DNA of 64,000 nucleotides from Carnobacterium alterfunditum DSM 5972 (GTDB lineage: Bacteria; Bacillota; Bacilli; Lactobacillales; Carnobacteriaceae), in assembly GCF_000744115.1 (NCBI RefSeq), contig NZ_JQLG01000004.1, positions 1,296,001-1,360,000 of the forward strand. Direction: 5' to 3'. Numbering within the stretch: the first letter of the stretch is position 1; every line of letters starts with the position of its first letter. Position numbers and translations under genes: made by a program. Below are positions 1 through 9,023 of this stretch, piece after piece. The notes below the pieces were generated by a model. That model was given only the letters and a program-made list of their open reading frames with translations, searched no databases and was not told the DNA's origin.

Positions 1-316
1 GACTATGATGGGTTATTTTAAGCCCCATCGCTACGTTATCGAAAACGGTAAACCATGGAAGCAAAGCGTATTCTTGAAGAATGATTCCAGTATGAGCTGG
101 GAAATCGGTTACTGGAATATCATTTATTTTCATTTCTCCGCTGACAGGTTTAATAAATCCGGCTAAAGCATGAAGAATAGTCGTTTTTCCGCAGCCGGAG
201 GGTCCAATTATGACACATGTAGAGTTAGATGGAACAGCAAAAGAGATCCCATTCAATACAATTTTATCTTTAAACGAACAAGTTAACTTGTTCACAAATA
301 TAGCGTTTTTAATCAT
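1..316 (-). CDS. ABC transporter ATP-binding protein, N-terminal part (cut by window edge)
   Basis: The reverse strand reads from an ATG at 316 with a good Shine-Dalgarno (AAAGGAG) just upstream, and stays open to the window edge, giving about 105 residues. A Walker A motif GPSGCGKTT lies near residues 34-42 and a Q-loop LQEYALLPW near residues 77-85. The ALLPW segment after the Q-loop is typical of the nitrate/sulfonate/taurine (SsuB/TauB) group of importer ATPases, so an anion or small-organic-molecule importer is likely. That assignment is inference; the signature motif, Walker B and partner permease lie outside the window. It would sit on the cytoplasmic face of the membrane and power uptake. 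Confidence 0.85.
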   Translation of the reverse strand, partial: MIKNAIFVNKLTCSFKDKIVLNGISFAVPSNSTCVIIGPSGCGKTTILHALAGFIKPVSGEMKINDIPVTDFPAHTGIILQEYALLPWFTVFDNVAMGLKITHHS

Positions 317-485
317 TCAGCTGTCTCCTTTGGGTAGTCGATTCTATTATAAAATTTATAGTCATGACATACAAACAACTTTTAAAAATATAAAAGGTTA
401 AAATGATGTAAAAACTTTTATTCTAACTTTAAAAATTCAGAAAAATGGCTTCTGAAAGTAATTATTATTTGATTTCAAAAAACAC

Positions 486-514
486 TGGCTTTTTATTCGT
501 AAATCCTTTATAAT
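486..514 (+). promoter_or_regulatory. Promoter of the SRP RNA
   Basis: A perfect -10 TATAAT (509-514) follows a weak -35 TGGCTT (486-491) at 17 bp spacing. Transcription would start at about 521, matching the start of the SRP RNA. Confidence 0.6.
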
Positions 515-520
515 AAAAAG

Positions 521-616
521 TGCCGAAAGGCCGTACGGCAATGATAGACTTTCGAATCGTGTCAGATCCGGAAGGAAGCAGCACTAAGGATGTTCCGTCA
601 TGTGCCGTTCGTACAT
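521..616 (+). ncRNA. ffs: Signal recognition particle RNA, small bacterial type (4.5S-like)
   Basis: This contains the conserved SRP domain IV signature (GTCAGATCCGGAAGGAAGCA around 560-580) inside a hairpin whose outer strands 533-540 and 602-614 pair. The length of roughly 95 nt is the small form without an Alu domain, as in streptococci and other lactic acid bacteria, rather than the 270-nt Bacillus scRNA. It binds Ffh and targets nascent membrane proteins. A promoter lies directly upstream and an intrinsic terminator directly downstream. Exact ends are approximate. The SRP RNA next to dnaX is the usual order in Firmicutes; here an insertion sequence has landed between them. Confidence 0.9.
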
Positions 617-630
617 AGAATAAAAAAAAA

Positions 631-667
631 GAAACTGCTGATTGGAAAATCAGCGGTTTCTTTTTTT
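631..667 (+). terminator. Intrinsic terminator of the SRP RNA
   Basis: The strands 631-642 and 649-660 form a GC-containing hairpin with a short loop, followed by seven T. It ends the SRP transcript just before the ISL3 target site. Confidence 0.85.
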
Positions 668-677
668 ATTTTATTCT

Positions 678-2177
678 GGCTCTACGTCAAATGGTGTGGA
701 TGAGCTAAATTTAGTTGGAAATAACGTCTTGTTTAAGCAGCGTGAGAGAATCTTCTCGCGCTGCTTTTTTTTGCTTTAAAACTAATCAAAATACGACATC
801 TAAAGTTCTGAAAATTCCGATAACCATAAGCAACCCGTTTGATGACTTTTATTTTATTGATTGACCCTTCTAAAGCACCGTTAGAATAGGGATACATAAA
901 AGTATGTTTTATCCTAGGCAAGTGTTTACGCAGGGTTTTAAGGGCAGTCTGCATAAAAGGAGATAACTCTTTAGGAGAAGCCTTAAGTACAAGGTTTTTA
1001 AACCCTTTATAGTCATTTTTTTTAGAATAATAAAGAAGATTTTGATACAAATCATACGTCGCTTTAAGAGTCTCGTCGAGCGTAAGTAGGTAGTCGATGA
1101 TTTCTGTATTCGGTAAAGGTTTTTTAAAGAGTCGTTGATAGCGGTAATCCTTAAAATTTAAGTCGTCTGAATCCTTTAACAGGAGTTGCCAGTACCTTTT
1201 AAATTTTCTGTAATTCTTTAAATCTTCTGAATTAGAGGTATGGAATTGTTTCATTGTTTGAACTCTGGTTTGATTCAACGAGCGTGATATCAACTGAACG
1301 ATATGGAAACGGTCAATGATCACTTTAGCATTAGGAAAGAGATCTTTAACTAATGTAAAGTAGGCCGCGTTCATGTCTACGACAATCGTTTTTACGTTCA
1401 TCCTCGTCTTATAGGGATAGCGAAGAAAGTGACGGCGTAAAGCTAGTAGCAGCCGAGTTGGCAAGATATCGATTGGTTCATGTGTGTCTGCATTCGAATA
1501 AATAAAGCTCATTTTTCCTTCGACGTTTTTAACGGATTGAAATTCATCGAAAGAGAGGTGTTGCGGCAAGGATTTGAAGGTATTTTTAACAGACTGATTG
1601 AGTTGTTTCAAGACTCTGTCTACAGTGGTAGGAGAAACAAAATGCCGTTTAGACAGGTCTTTTATAGAAATAGTGTCGGCTAATTCAACCGCGATAGACT
1701 GTTTGACCCGTTTAGCGATGAAGCAACCTTCTTCAATTTCAGGAGAACGTGCAACAAAGGTAACACCGCATGCTCTACAAAGAAACCGCTGCTTCTTTAA
1801 TCGAATAGACGTTGCATAATGAGTCGAACTGACCCATTTAACCCTAGAGGTTAAATACCCATTCTTTACAATAGAGTAGGCGTGGTTCTTCATCCCACAA
1901 CACTCACAGTGAGTGGGTTTGTACGTTAAAGTGGCATAGAAAACTTTTGATCTGAACCCTTTGATTCGTTTCTCCTCGCAAAATTTTTCATCAAAAAAGA
2001 TATTTTTATCTTTTAAATCAAGTGCAGTTCGGATACAATTATTATGAGACATATGAATTTTCCTTTCTAGTGGGTTGTCGTGACTTTATTCTAACTGGAA
2101 AATTCATTTGTTTCTATTTTTTTATAAAAAAATAGGTGCGAATGAATTTCTTCATCCACACCAAAAATTATACAGCC
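678..2177 (-). mobile_element. ISL3-family insertion sequence, copy 1
   Basis: This element is 1500 bp and complete. The left end begins GGCTCTACG and carries TGGTGTGGATGA; the right end read in reverse begins GGCTGTATA and carries the same TGGTGTGGATGA core, giving imperfect terminal inverted repeats. An exact 8-bp target duplication TTTATTCT flanks it at 670-677 and 2178-2185. The ends were fixed by comparing it with the copy at 52897-54396. It encodes one transposase. The insertion separates the SRP RNA terminator from the dnaX promoter region and breaks no gene. Confidence 0.95.
733..2052 (-). CDS. ISL3-family transposase, 439 aa
   Basis: This DDE transposase moves the surrounding IS. 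The N-terminal third holds a zinc-finger-like cysteine set (CECCG near residue 50 and CRAC near 92) typical of ISL3 DNA-binding regions. The central part carries the acidic catalytic core, with VVDMNAAY and a following IIDRFH segment as in ISL3 proteins, and the C-terminal part contains NGALEGSINKIK with the late acidic residue. Length is normal for the family (about 430-440 aa) and there is no internal stop, so it is probably active. The start ATG lies close to the right end of the IS. It differs from the second copy by one residue (Val here, Gly there, from A1688 versus C53907). Confidence 0.95.
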   Translation of the reverse strand: MSHNNCIRTALDLKDKNIFFDEKFCEEKRIKGFRSKVFYATLTYKPTHCECCGMKNHAYSIVKNGYLTSRVKWVSSTHYATSIRLKKQRFLCRACGVTFVARSPEIEEGCFIAKRVKQSIAVELADTISIKDLSKRHFVSPTTVDRVLKQLNQSVKNTFKSLPQHLSFDEFQSVKNVEGKMSFIYSNADTHEPIDILPTRLLLALRRHFLRYPYKTRMNVKTIVVDMNAAYFTLVKDLFPNAKVIIDRFHIVQLISRSLNQTRVQTMKQFHTSNSEDLKNYRKFKRYWQLLLKDSDDLNFKDYRYQRLFKKPLPNTEIIDYLLTLDETLKATYDLYQNLLYYSKKNDYKGFKNLVLKASPKELSPFMQTALKTLRKHLPRIKHTFMYPYSNGALEGSINKIKVIKRVAYGYRNFQNFRCRILISFKAKKSSARRFSHAA

Positions 2178-2300
2178 TTTATTCTTCAGTATAATTATAT
2201 AGCTGAAACTGTAAAGAGTCTTTGACTAGCTGTTTAAATTCTGCCTCAAATAACGTATAATAGAGAGTAATTATGAACGGTTCAAGAAAGGGAGAAATGC

Positions 2301-4121
2301 ATGAGTTATCAAGCACTTTATCGAGTATGGCGTCCCCAACGATTTCAAGATATCGCGGGTCAAAAAGCCATCACACAAACGTTAATAAATGCCTTGGCAC
2401 AGGGGAAAACAAGCCATGCATACCTATTCACTGGGCCTCGTGGAACAGGAAAAACGAGTGCAGCTAAAATTTTTGCTAAAGCCATTAATTGTCCCAATTT
2501 AAAAGATGGAGAACCATGTAATGAGTGTGAAACGTGTCGTTCTATTACTCAAGGTCAATTAAATGACGTGATTGAAATTGATGCGGCCAGTAATAATGGA
2601 GTAGAAGAAATTCGGGATATTCGGGATAAAGCAAAGTATGCACCGACTAGTGCTGAATATAAAATTTACATCATTGATGAAGTCCACATGTTAACAACTG
2701 GAGCTTTCAATGCCTTACTGAAGACGTTAGAAGAGCCCCCAAAAAATGTCGTTTTTATTTTAGCTACAACAGAGCCGCATAAAATCCCTTTGACCATTAT
2801 TTCTAGAACACAACGGTTTGATTTTAAACGAATCAGCGTTCGTGATAGTTGTGAACGAATGACATATATTTTAAATCAAGAAAAAATAACCTATCAGGAA
2901 GAGGCTTTAACGGTTATTGCCAGAGCTGCTGAGGGTGGTATGCGGGATGCCTTAAGTATATTAGATCAAGCGATCTCATATGGAGATGATTCAGTAACTG
3001 TTGAAAATGCAATGAGTGTTACTGGTAGTTTGACACAAGAATTAGTTTTAGACTATTTTGATGCTATTATTCAATCCAATACTGAAAAAGGTTTATCCCT
3101 TTTGCAAAGTATCTTGTCAGAAGGAAAAGATGCCAGCCGTTTTGTAGAAGATTTGATTCTGTTCAGTCGAGATTTGTTGGTTTATCAGCAAGCTCCCCAG
3201 ATGACTGATTTACTGGAAGGCGCTAATGTTGACGAGGGATTTAAAACACTCAGTCAAACGATTACAGCCCAACAATTGTATGAAGTCATCGGGATCCTAA
3301 ATGATACTCAACAAGAGATGCGATTTACAAATCATGCGGAAGTGTATTTAGAAGTTGCAACGGTAAAATTGACTCAATTAGCTGTTGCTGCGTTGGTAGG
3401 CAGCACAGCAGTTGAAGAGTCGAGAGTGAACGGAAATACCCAAGTTGAGCAGCAAAAGCTCACGGATATGGAGAAAGAGCTCCTAGAAATGAAAAAGCAG
3501 CTGCAAAAACTTGCTAAGAATGGCGGAACGCCTCAGCCACCTAAGAAAGCACCTAAAGTGGTCTCTAAACCAGGAAATACCCAATTTAAAATAAATACGA
3601 CGATGATCCACAAGTTATTAAGTGAAGCAACAAAAGAAAATTTAGCTCAGTTGATCGATATTTGGCCTGATTTATTGAGTATGCTGTCAGTAACTCAGCG
3701 AGCGATCATGAAAGCTTCAACACCAGTTGCGGCAAGTCCTAATGGCTTGATCGTCTCATTTGAATATGATATTTTGTGTCAAAAAGCTACAAATGATAAT
3801 GAATTGCTTGAAGCCATCAGCGAAAATCTACAACGTTTAGTGGGGTATTCACCAAAAATGATCTGTGTTCCAGCAGAACAATGGCCAATTATTCGAGAAC
3901 AATTTTTGAAACTTAATAAAGAGTTGTTGAAGAAACCTTCAGTAGAAAAAAGCACTTCTCCAGCTGTTGTTAAGGGTGAGACCCAAGTTGTCTCTGATTT
4001 TGAACAAGAAAATTTAGCTAGTTTAGAAACGGCGTTACCTGAACCAGATGAAGATGAAACCATTGTGATAGAAGCTATGGAGTTGTTTGGAGAAAAAAAC
4101 GTCGAAGTAAAAAATGATTAA
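2301..4121 (+). CDS. dnaX: DNA polymerase III subunits gamma and tau
   Basis: DnaX forms the clamp-loader motor that opens the sliding clamp and ties leading- and lagging-strand polymerases together. An AAA+ Walker A motif GPRGTGKT is at residues 45-52. Four zinc-binding cysteines follow (C64, C73, C76, C79), then the DEVH Walker B region and the ISRTQRF sensor near residue 170. After the lid and collar there is a Lys/Pro-rich linker around 395-425 and a C-terminal tau-like domain. At 606 aa it has the expected length. The start is set by the Shine-Dalgarno AAGGGAG at about 2287. It leads the ebfC-recR-yaaL group. No clear slippery frameshift site was seen. Confidence 0.97.
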   Translation: MSYQALYRVWRPQRFQDIAGQKAITQTLINALAQGKTSHAYLFTGPRGTGKTSAAKIFAKAINCPNLKDGEPCNECETCRSITQGQLNDVIEIDAASNNGVEEIRDIRDKAKYAPTSAEYKIYIIDEVHMLTTGAFNALLKTLEEPPKNVVFILATTEPHKIPLTIISRTQRFDFKRISVRDSCERMTYILNQEKITYQEEALTVIARAAEGGMRDALSILDQAISYGDDSVTVENAMSVTGSLTQELVLDYFDAIIQSNTEKGLSLLQSILSEGKDASRFVEDLILFSRDLLVYQQAPQMTDLLEGANVDEGFKTLSQTITAQQLYEVIGILNDTQQEMRFTNHAEVYLEVATVKLTQLAVAALVGSTAVEESRVNGNTQVEQQKLTDMEKELLEMKKQLQKLAKNGGTPQPPKKAPKVVSKPGNTQFKINTTMIHKLLSEATKENLAQLIDIWPDLLSMLSVTQRAIMKASTPVAASPNGLIVSFEYDILCQKATNDNELLEAISENLQRLVGYSPKMICVPAEQWPIIREQFLKLNKELLKKPSVEKSTSPAVVKGETQVVSDFEQENLASLETALPEPDEDETIVIEAMELFGEKNVEVKND

Positions 4122-4151
4122 AAATCAACCAATTGAAAGGAAGAGTAAACG

Positions 4152-4463
4152 ATGCGTGGAATGGGAAATATGCAAGGCATGATGAAACAGATGCAACAAA
4201 TGCAAAAAGAAATGGCGAAATCTCAAGAGGATCTAAATGTTAAAGAATTTTTTGGAACAACTAATGGAGATTTGGTCACTGTAACGTTGACTGGAGAAAA
4301 GAAAATGAAAGATATCGCTATCAAAACAGAAGCAGTCGATCCGGATGATATTGAAATGTTGCAAGATTTAATCATTATGGCAACAAATAATGCTTTAGAA
4401 AAAGTAGAAGTTGAAACACAAGCCGTTATGGGGAAATACGCTAAAGGCATTCCAGGTATGTAA
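4152..4463 (+). CDS. ebfC: Nucleoid-associated protein, YbaB/EbfC family
   Basis: This 103-aa protein is a dimeric DNA-binding protein that coats the nucleoid. The sequence opens with a Met/Gln-rich helix (repeats of MQQMQK-like units in residues 1-20), then the conserved core with [11 protein letters not shown] and the acidic [11 protein letters not shown] helix. It follows dnaX after 30 bp and precedes recR, the standard dnaX-ebfC-recR arrangement in Firmicutes (yaaK in B. subtilis). The start ATG has a GGAAGAG Shine-Dalgarno. A terminator-like hairpin lies between it and recR, so recR may be transcribed partly by read-through. Confidence 0.95.
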   Translation: MRGMGNMQGMMKQMQQMQKEMAKSQEDLNVKEFFGTTNGDLVTVTLTGEKKMKDIAIKTEAVDPDDIEMLQDLIIMATNNALEKVEVETQAVMGKYAKGIPGM

Positions 4464-4489
4464 ACCACAAATAAGCAGATAATGATTAA

Positions 4490-4522
4490 AAATGGGATTC
4501 CTTGCGGGTCCCGTTTTTTGAA
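4490..4522 (+). terminator. Hairpin with T-run between ebfC and recR
   Basis: The strands AAATGGGA and TCCCGTTT pair around a short loop and lead into TTTTTT. It may terminate or attenuate dnaX-ebfC transcription before recR; no strong promoter is visible between it and recR. Confidence 0.6.
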
Positions 4523-4564
4523 TCTTATAATTCCTGCATAAAAAGGATGAGAAGGGAAATGGCT

Positions 4565-5161
4565 ATGCAATATCCAGAACCGATATCAAAATTAATGGAC
4601 AGCTACATGAAATTACCCGGAATTGGGGCGAAAACAGCAGCTCGCTTAGCTTTTTTTACGATCGACATGCGCGAAGAGGACGTAACGGACTTTGCTAAAT
4701 CGTTGATCAGTGCAAAAAGAGACCTGCATTATTGTTCCATTTGCGGCCAGATTACAGAAGATGATCCTTGTCAAATATGTCAAGATAAATCACGTGATAG
4801 AAGCATCGTTTTAGTTGTAGAAGATCCAAAAGATGTCATGGCTTTAGAAAAAATGCGTGAATATCATGGTTTGTATCATGTATTACAGGGTGTTCTTTCT
4901 CCAATAGAGGGAACGGGCCCAGAAGATATCAATATACCGAGTTTGATCAAACGATTGCAGTCAGATGAAATCAATGAAGTGATCATTGCAACAAATGCCA
5001 ATGCTGAGGGCGAAGCAACAGCGATGTATTTATCGAGACTGATCAAGCCAGCAGGAATTAAGGTAACGCGCTTGGCTCATGGACTTTCAGTTGGAAGTGA
5101 TATTGAGTATGCGGATGAGATCACATTGCTAAAAGCAGTTGAAGGGCGCAGAGAACTTTAG
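4565..5161 (+). CDS. recR: Recombination mediator protein RecR
   Basis: RecR works with RecO (and RecF) to load RecA onto SSB-coated single strands. The 198-aa form starting [10 protein letters not shown] matches the usual length. A helix-hairpin-helix ([14 protein letters not shown], residues 17-30) is followed by a zinc finger with C57, C60, C69 and C72, then a Toprim domain beginning SIVLVVED near residue 78. The ATG at 4565 was chosen over the one at 4559 because the GAAGGG Shine-Dalgarno at 4551 is 8 nt from it and because RecR proteins begin MQYPEP. Confidence 0.97.
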   Translation: MQYPEPISKLMDSYMKLPGIGAKTAARLAFFTIDMREEDVTDFAKSLISAKRDLHYCSICGQITEDDPCQICQDKSRDRSIVLVVEDPKDVMALEKMREYHGLYHVLQGVLSPIEGTGPEDINIPSLIKRLQSDEINEVIIATNANAEGEATAMYLSRLIKPAGIKVTRLAHGLSVGSDIEYADEITLLKAVEGRREL

Positions 5162-5188
5162 CCAAAAATCAAGAAGGAGGCTGGAAAA

Positions 5189-5428
5189 ATGCTGTTCAAG
5201 AAAAAATATGCATTACGAAGAGAGTATGATGCAGCCTTGCTAAAATTAATGACAGAGACAAAAGGGAACTGGGAATACGCAAAAAGAATCGAATATTCGG
5301 TCATTGAAAAAGACAGTCTGTTATTTGCTCAAACAAAATTAGCAGAAGCAAAGTATTTTTATTTGTTCAAAGAAGCTAAGAAACGGCACATTAAAGGTGA
5401 CGCATCAACTTTAGGATCATTTAAGTGA
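5189..5428 (+). CDS. yaaL: YaaL-like DUF2508 protein
   Basis: This is a 79-aa, strongly charged, mostly helical protein with no membrane segment or known catalytic motif. Size, the ALRREYDAALLKLM opening and position right after recR fit the DUF2508 family, whose function is unknown; B. subtilis has yaaL at the same place. A strong AGAAGGAGG Shine-Dalgarno lies upstream. Its stop codon region overlaps the upstream part of the decarboxylase reading frame, so the two are likely co-transcribed. Confidence 0.8.
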   Translation: MLFKKKYALRREYDAALLKLMTETKGNWEYAKRIEYSVIEKDSLLFAQTKLAEAKYFYLFKEAKKRHIKGDASTLGSFK

Positions 5429-5451
5429 GCAAAAAGCGAGGAGGAGCGAGG

Positions 5452-6879
5452 ATGAATGAAAAAAATAGTACAGAACAGCATCGTCGCCCTCTATTTGATG
5501 TATTAAAGCAACATGAAAAGAAGGAAAAGGTCTCTTTTCATGTTCCAGGACATAAAAATGGCATAAACTGGGATGAATCATTAGACTCTTTTCATTCTAT
5601 GCTTCCTTTTGACCAAACAGAAGTTTCAGGACTGGATTATTTACATGAACCAGTTGGCGCTATAAAAGAAAGTCAAGACTTGTTGAGTGGATTATATGGC
5701 AGTAAAAAGAGTTACTATTTAATAAATGGCTCAACTGTGGGTAATTTAGCGATGGTCATGGGTTCAACGAATAAAGGCGATCAAGTATTTGTTGATCGAA
5801 GTTGCCATCAATCCGTTATCCATGCATTAGAGTTAGCGGAACTGCGACCAATTTTTTTAACACCTGAACTGACTGAGGTAGATGAAGCACCTTTAGGAAT
5901 TACGTTGGAAAGGTTAAAAGAAGCTTTTGAGAATTATCCATCTGTTAAGGCGCTGATCGTAACGTATCCTACGTATGATGGAATGGTTTATCCGCTCAAA
6001 GAATTGATAGACCATGCTAGAAAAAGTGAGTGTCTAGTGTTAGTAGATGAAGCACATGGACCGCACTTTACATTAGGAGATCCTTTTCCTGCTTCAGCAC
6101 TAGATTTAGGAGCAGATGTGGTCGTGCAGTCTGCACATAAGATGCTTCCTTCTTTTACACAAACAGCGTATCTGCATATCGGAAAGCAAGCGTCACTTTC
6201 TTTGAAAAATAAGGTTGAACATTATTTGCACATCTTCCAATCTAGCAGTCCATCTTATCCGTTGATGCTCTCGTTAGAGTACGCTCGTTATTTCTTAGCT
6301 TTTTTTAATGAAAAAGACTTGAAAACTACTTTGGAATACCGGGACCTATGGAAAAAACAATTTGAACATGCTGGTATAGAATTCTTGCAAAGCAGCGATC
6401 CTTTAAAAGCGAGGGTATCTTGGGCAAATCATAGTGGTGAAGTGTTAGCTGCCCAATTAGAAAAGCAAGGTATTTTTGGCGAAAAGATAGATCATGCTAC
6501 AGTACTGCTGACGTTTCCTCTTCTAAAACAAGGAACAGACGTTGGCAAACCATTTTCTATACAATTACTGCAGCAGGAAGAAAATGAGTGGATCAAAAAT
6601 AAAAAAAAGACGGTGTCGATTGACCCTCATACGGAACTAGATTTAGACTATGACAGTCAAAAAAAGCGCACGATTGAACGAATTCGCTTGGAAGAAGCAG
6701 AAGGAAGAATTGCAGCACAGAATATAACACCCTACCCACCAGGGGTCCCATTTGTGTTAAAAGGAGAAAGACTAACGATTGAACAGATCAAGCAATTGAA
6801 GTATTACTTAAGTCAGTCAATGAGAGTTGTTGGACTTGGAAACGAAATGGATCTTGTTGTCTTTTCTGAAAATGATTGA
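5452..6879 (+). CDS. yaaO: PLP-dependent Orn/Lys/Arg decarboxylase family protein (YaaO-like)
   Basis: This is a fold-type I PLP enzyme of the bacterial ornithine/lysine/arginine decarboxylase family, probably acting in cytosolic amino-acid or polyamine metabolism. HVPGHKNG is at residues 30-37, VDEAHG at 198-203, and the PLP-binding lysine lies in SAHKMLP (K230). The C-terminal family domain follows from about residue 380. At 475 aa it is of the shorter type that lacks the N-terminal wing domain of E. coli LdcC/SpeC, like B. subtilis YaaO, which also sits between recR and tmk. The ATG at 5452 is preferred over an upstream GTG because AGGAGG at 5439-5444 fits it. Substrate is not determined by sequence. 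Confidence 0.88.
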   Translation: MNEKNSTEQHRRPLFDVLKQHEKKEKVSFHVPGHKNGINWDESLDSFHSMLPFDQTEVSGLDYLHEPVGAIKESQDLLSGLYGSKKSYYLINGSTVGNLAMVMGSTNKGDQVFVDRSCHQSVIHALELAELRPIFLTPELTEVDEAPLGITLERLKEAFENYPSVKALIVTYPTYDGMVYPLKELIDHARKSECLVLVDEAHGPHFTLGDPFPASALDLGADVVVQSAHKMLPSFTQTAYLHIGKQASLSLKNKVEHYLHIFQSSSPSYPLMLSLEYARYFLAFFNEKDLKTTLEYRDLWKKQFEHAGIEFLQSSDPLKARVSWANHSGEVLAAQLEKQGIFGEKIDHATVLLTFPLLKQGTDVGKPFSIQLLQQEENEWIKNKKKTVSIDPHTELDLDYDSQKKRTIERIRLEEAEGRIAAQNITPYPPGVPFVLKGERLTIEQIKQLKYYLSQSMRVVGLGNEMDLVVFSEND

Positions 6880-6907
6880 TGCTATCGTGAGCAATAAATA
6901 AAAGCTA

Positions 6908-6937
6908 TTAGACTGTCAGACATAGATACAGTATAAT
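6908..6937 (+). promoter_or_regulatory. Promoter upstream of tmk
   Basis: A perfect -10 TATAAT (6932-6937) with a poor -35 TTAGAC (6908-6913) at 18 bp. It would start a tmk-darA-holB-yabA transcript. Confidence 0.5.
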
Positions 6938-6982
6938 GGGAGTAGCTATAAAGCTAGATTAAGAAGTTAGGAGCTTAGAATA

Positions 6983-7618
6983 GTGAAAGGAATATTTATT
7001 ACAATTGAAGGTCCAGATGGTGCAGGTAAAACCAGCGTTATAAAAGAACTTATTCCAATGCTGGTCAAAACAGTTCAACAAGAAATTGTTGCGACAAGAG
7101 AACCTGGAGGCAGTCGGATCGCCGAAGAAATTCGTGAACTTATTTTAAATCCAGAAAATACTGAAATGGATATACGTACAGAAGCATTATTGTATGCAGC
7201 CGGGAGAAGGCAGCATTTGATAGAAAAAATCATTCCAGCCCTAGAAGCAGGAAAAGTAGTTATATGTGATCGCTTTGTGGATAGTTCACTGGCTTATCAA
7301 GGTGTAGCTCGTGGTATTGGTGTTTCTGAAGTAGCTAAAATCAATCAATTCGCAACAGAAAATCTTTCTCCTGACTTAACACTCTATTTAGATATCGAGG
7401 CACATTTAGGTTTGGAACGAATCAATCAGAATAAAGAAAATCGTCAATTTGACCGTTTGGATCAGGAGACACTAGAGTTTCATGAAAAAGTTCGATCCGC
7501 CTATCTAGACATTGCAAAAGAACAATCTGAGAGGGTCGTTCAAATCGATGCAAGCCAAGAATTAGAAAAAGTTGTTGAAGAGTGTTATCAGACTATCATA
7601 AAAAAAATAACGGGATAA
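6983..7618 (+). CDS. tmk: Thymidylate kinase
   Basis: Tmk phosphorylates dTMP to dTDP for DNA synthesis. The P-loop EGPDGAGKT is at residues 9-17, TREPGG near 38-43 binds dTMP, the DRF motif appears in VICDRFVDSSLAYQG, and a LID segment follows near residue 150. At 211 aa it has normal length. The GTG start at 6983 is supported by TTAGGAG at 6967-6973. It begins the tmk-darA-holB-yabA group conserved in Firmicutes, with its own likely promoter about 50 bp upstream. Confidence 0.97.
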   Translation: MKGIFITIEGPDGAGKTSVIKELIPMLVKTVQQEIVATREPGGSRIAEEIRELILNPENTEMDIRTEALLYAAGRRQHLIEKIIPALEAGKVVICDRFVDSSLAYQGVARGIGVSEVAKINQFATENLSPDLTLYLDIEAHLGLERINQNKENRQFDRLDQETLEFHEKVRSAYLDIAKEQSERVVQIDASQELEKVVEECYQTIIKKITG

Positions 7619-7640
7619 AAATATGAGGAGTTGATTTTCA

Positions 7641-7970
7641 ATGAAATTAATATTAGCTATAGTTCAAGATAAAGACGGCGGACGTCTATCGAATGAATTT
7701 GTAGATGCAGGTATACGAGCAACAAAGCTTTCAACAACAGGGGGCTTTTTAAAAGCTGGAAATACTACATTTATTATCGGAATCGAAGAAGAACGTATTG
7801 ATGAAGTATTAGATCTTATTCGTAGAAATTGTCAATCAAGAGAACAATTTATGACTCCTCCGGTCAGCTTAGACATTTCAATGGAAACATCTATGCCTTA
7901 CCCAGTAGAAGTTCAAGTTGGTGGAGCTACTGTATTTGTATTACCTGTTGATCAGTTTCAACAATTTTAA
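7641..7970 (+). CDS. darA: Cyclic-di-AMP receptor, PII-like (DarA/PstA, YaaQ)
   Basis: This 109-aa trimeric PII-like protein binds cyclic di-AMP. The family signatures are visible: the N-terminal strand MKLILAIVQDKD, the following LSNEFVDAGIRATKLSTTGGFLK-type segment (residues 16-38) that forms the nucleotide site, and VGGATVFVLPV near the C-terminus. It lies between tmk and holB exactly as yaaQ does in B. subtilis. The Shine-Dalgarno is ATGAGGAG. The downstream target of this receptor is not settled in any lactic acid bacterium that I know of. Confidence 0.92.
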   Translation: MKLILAIVQDKDGGRLSNEFVDAGIRATKLSTTGGFLKAGNTTFIIGIEEERIDEVLDLIRRNCQSREQFMTPPVSLDISMETSMPYPVEVQVGGATVFVLPVDQFQQF

Positions 7971-7979
7971 AATCGGGTC

Positions 7980-8969
7980 GTGATAAATATCGAAGAAAAA
8001 TTAAATTGGCTACAGCCTATATTGTTCAAACAATTTAAAAAAACAGTGCAGCAAAAACAATTAGCTCATGCTTATCTTTTTGAAGGCGTTTCAGGAACGG
8101 GTAAAAAAGAACTGAGTTTATGGTTAGCAGCTAGTTTGCTTTGCCAAGAAGGAACAGAAAAGATTCCTTGCGAAAAGTGCCAGAATTGTCGCCGAGTGTT
8201 TGAACATCAACATCCGGATGTAATTGAGATCATTCCAGATGGCTTATCTATAAAAGTGGAGCAAGTTCGTAACTTAAAAGCAGAATTTTCAAAAAGCGGT
8301 GTAGAAAGTCAGCAAAAGATTTTTATAATTGAAGATGTTGAAAAGATGACGACCGGTGCTGCAAACAGTTTATTGAAGTTTTTAGAAGAACCTGAAGGAA
8401 GTGCAGTAGCATTTTTATTGACTACAGCTAAACAACGGATCCTTCCAACGATTTTATCCAGGTGTCAGCTGGTTCATTTTCAGGCGTTAACCAAAAAAAA
8501 ATTAATGTTAGAGCTTGAAACTAAAGGACTATCTATTAATCAGGCTTCTTTATTGGTACAATTGACTAACAGTGTAGAAGAAGCACTTGAAATGAATGAA
8601 AATGAATGGTTTCAAGAGGCAAAAACAATTGCTTGGAAATGGTTTACACTGATCACGAATAAAGATAGTCAAAGTTTCGTTTATGTACAAACGACTATCA
8701 TGCCTCATTTTAAAGATCGTGATGCTCATAGAAGGTTATTGGATTTAATTTTATTAGCCTACCGAGATGTCTTAATGATCCATTATCACACAGTTGATGT
8801 ATTGGCTTATGCACGTTATCAAAAAGAACTTGATCACATTAAAACAGAATATACAGGAACAGTAACAATACAAGCTATCGAAACTGTTCTACTTAGTCGT
8901 AAAAAACTAGAAAGTAATGTCAATGCTCAAGGTGTTTTTGAACAGCTTGTTTTACAATTAATGAAATAA
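7980..8969 (+). CDS. holB: DNA polymerase III subunit delta prime
   Basis: HolB is the stator of the clamp loader, partner of DnaX and HolA. The sequence has a degenerate P-loop GVSGTGKKE (residues 36-44, with Lys in place of the usual Thr/Ser), as expected for the non-hydrolysing delta prime subunit. Zinc-binding cysteines lie at C55, C64, C67 and C70, and the SRC motif is in ILSRCQL near residue 160. At 329 aa it has normal length. The GTG start at 7980 comes only 9 nt after darA and has a weak Shine-Dalgarno, which suggests translational coupling. Confidence 0.95.
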   Translation: MINIEEKLNWLQPILFKQFKKTVQQKQLAHAYLFEGVSGTGKKELSLWLAASLLCQEGTEKIPCEKCQNCRRVFEHQHPDVIEIIPDGLSIKVEQVRNLKAEFSKSGVESQQKIFIIEDVEKMTTGAANSLLKFLEEPEGSAVAFLLTTAKQRILPTILSRCQLVHFQALTKKKLMLELETKGLSINQASLLVQLTNSVEEALEMNENEWFQEAKTIAWKWFTLITNKDSQSFVYVQTTIMPHFKDRDAHRRLLDLILLAYRDVLMIHYHTVDVLAYARYQKELDHIKTEYTGTVTIQAIETVLLSRKKLESNVNAQGVFEQLVLQLMK

Positions 8970-9023
8970 AAGGCAAAAAAATGACTAAAACGAGGATCAT
9001 AGCAAAGAGTGGGTGAAAAATAG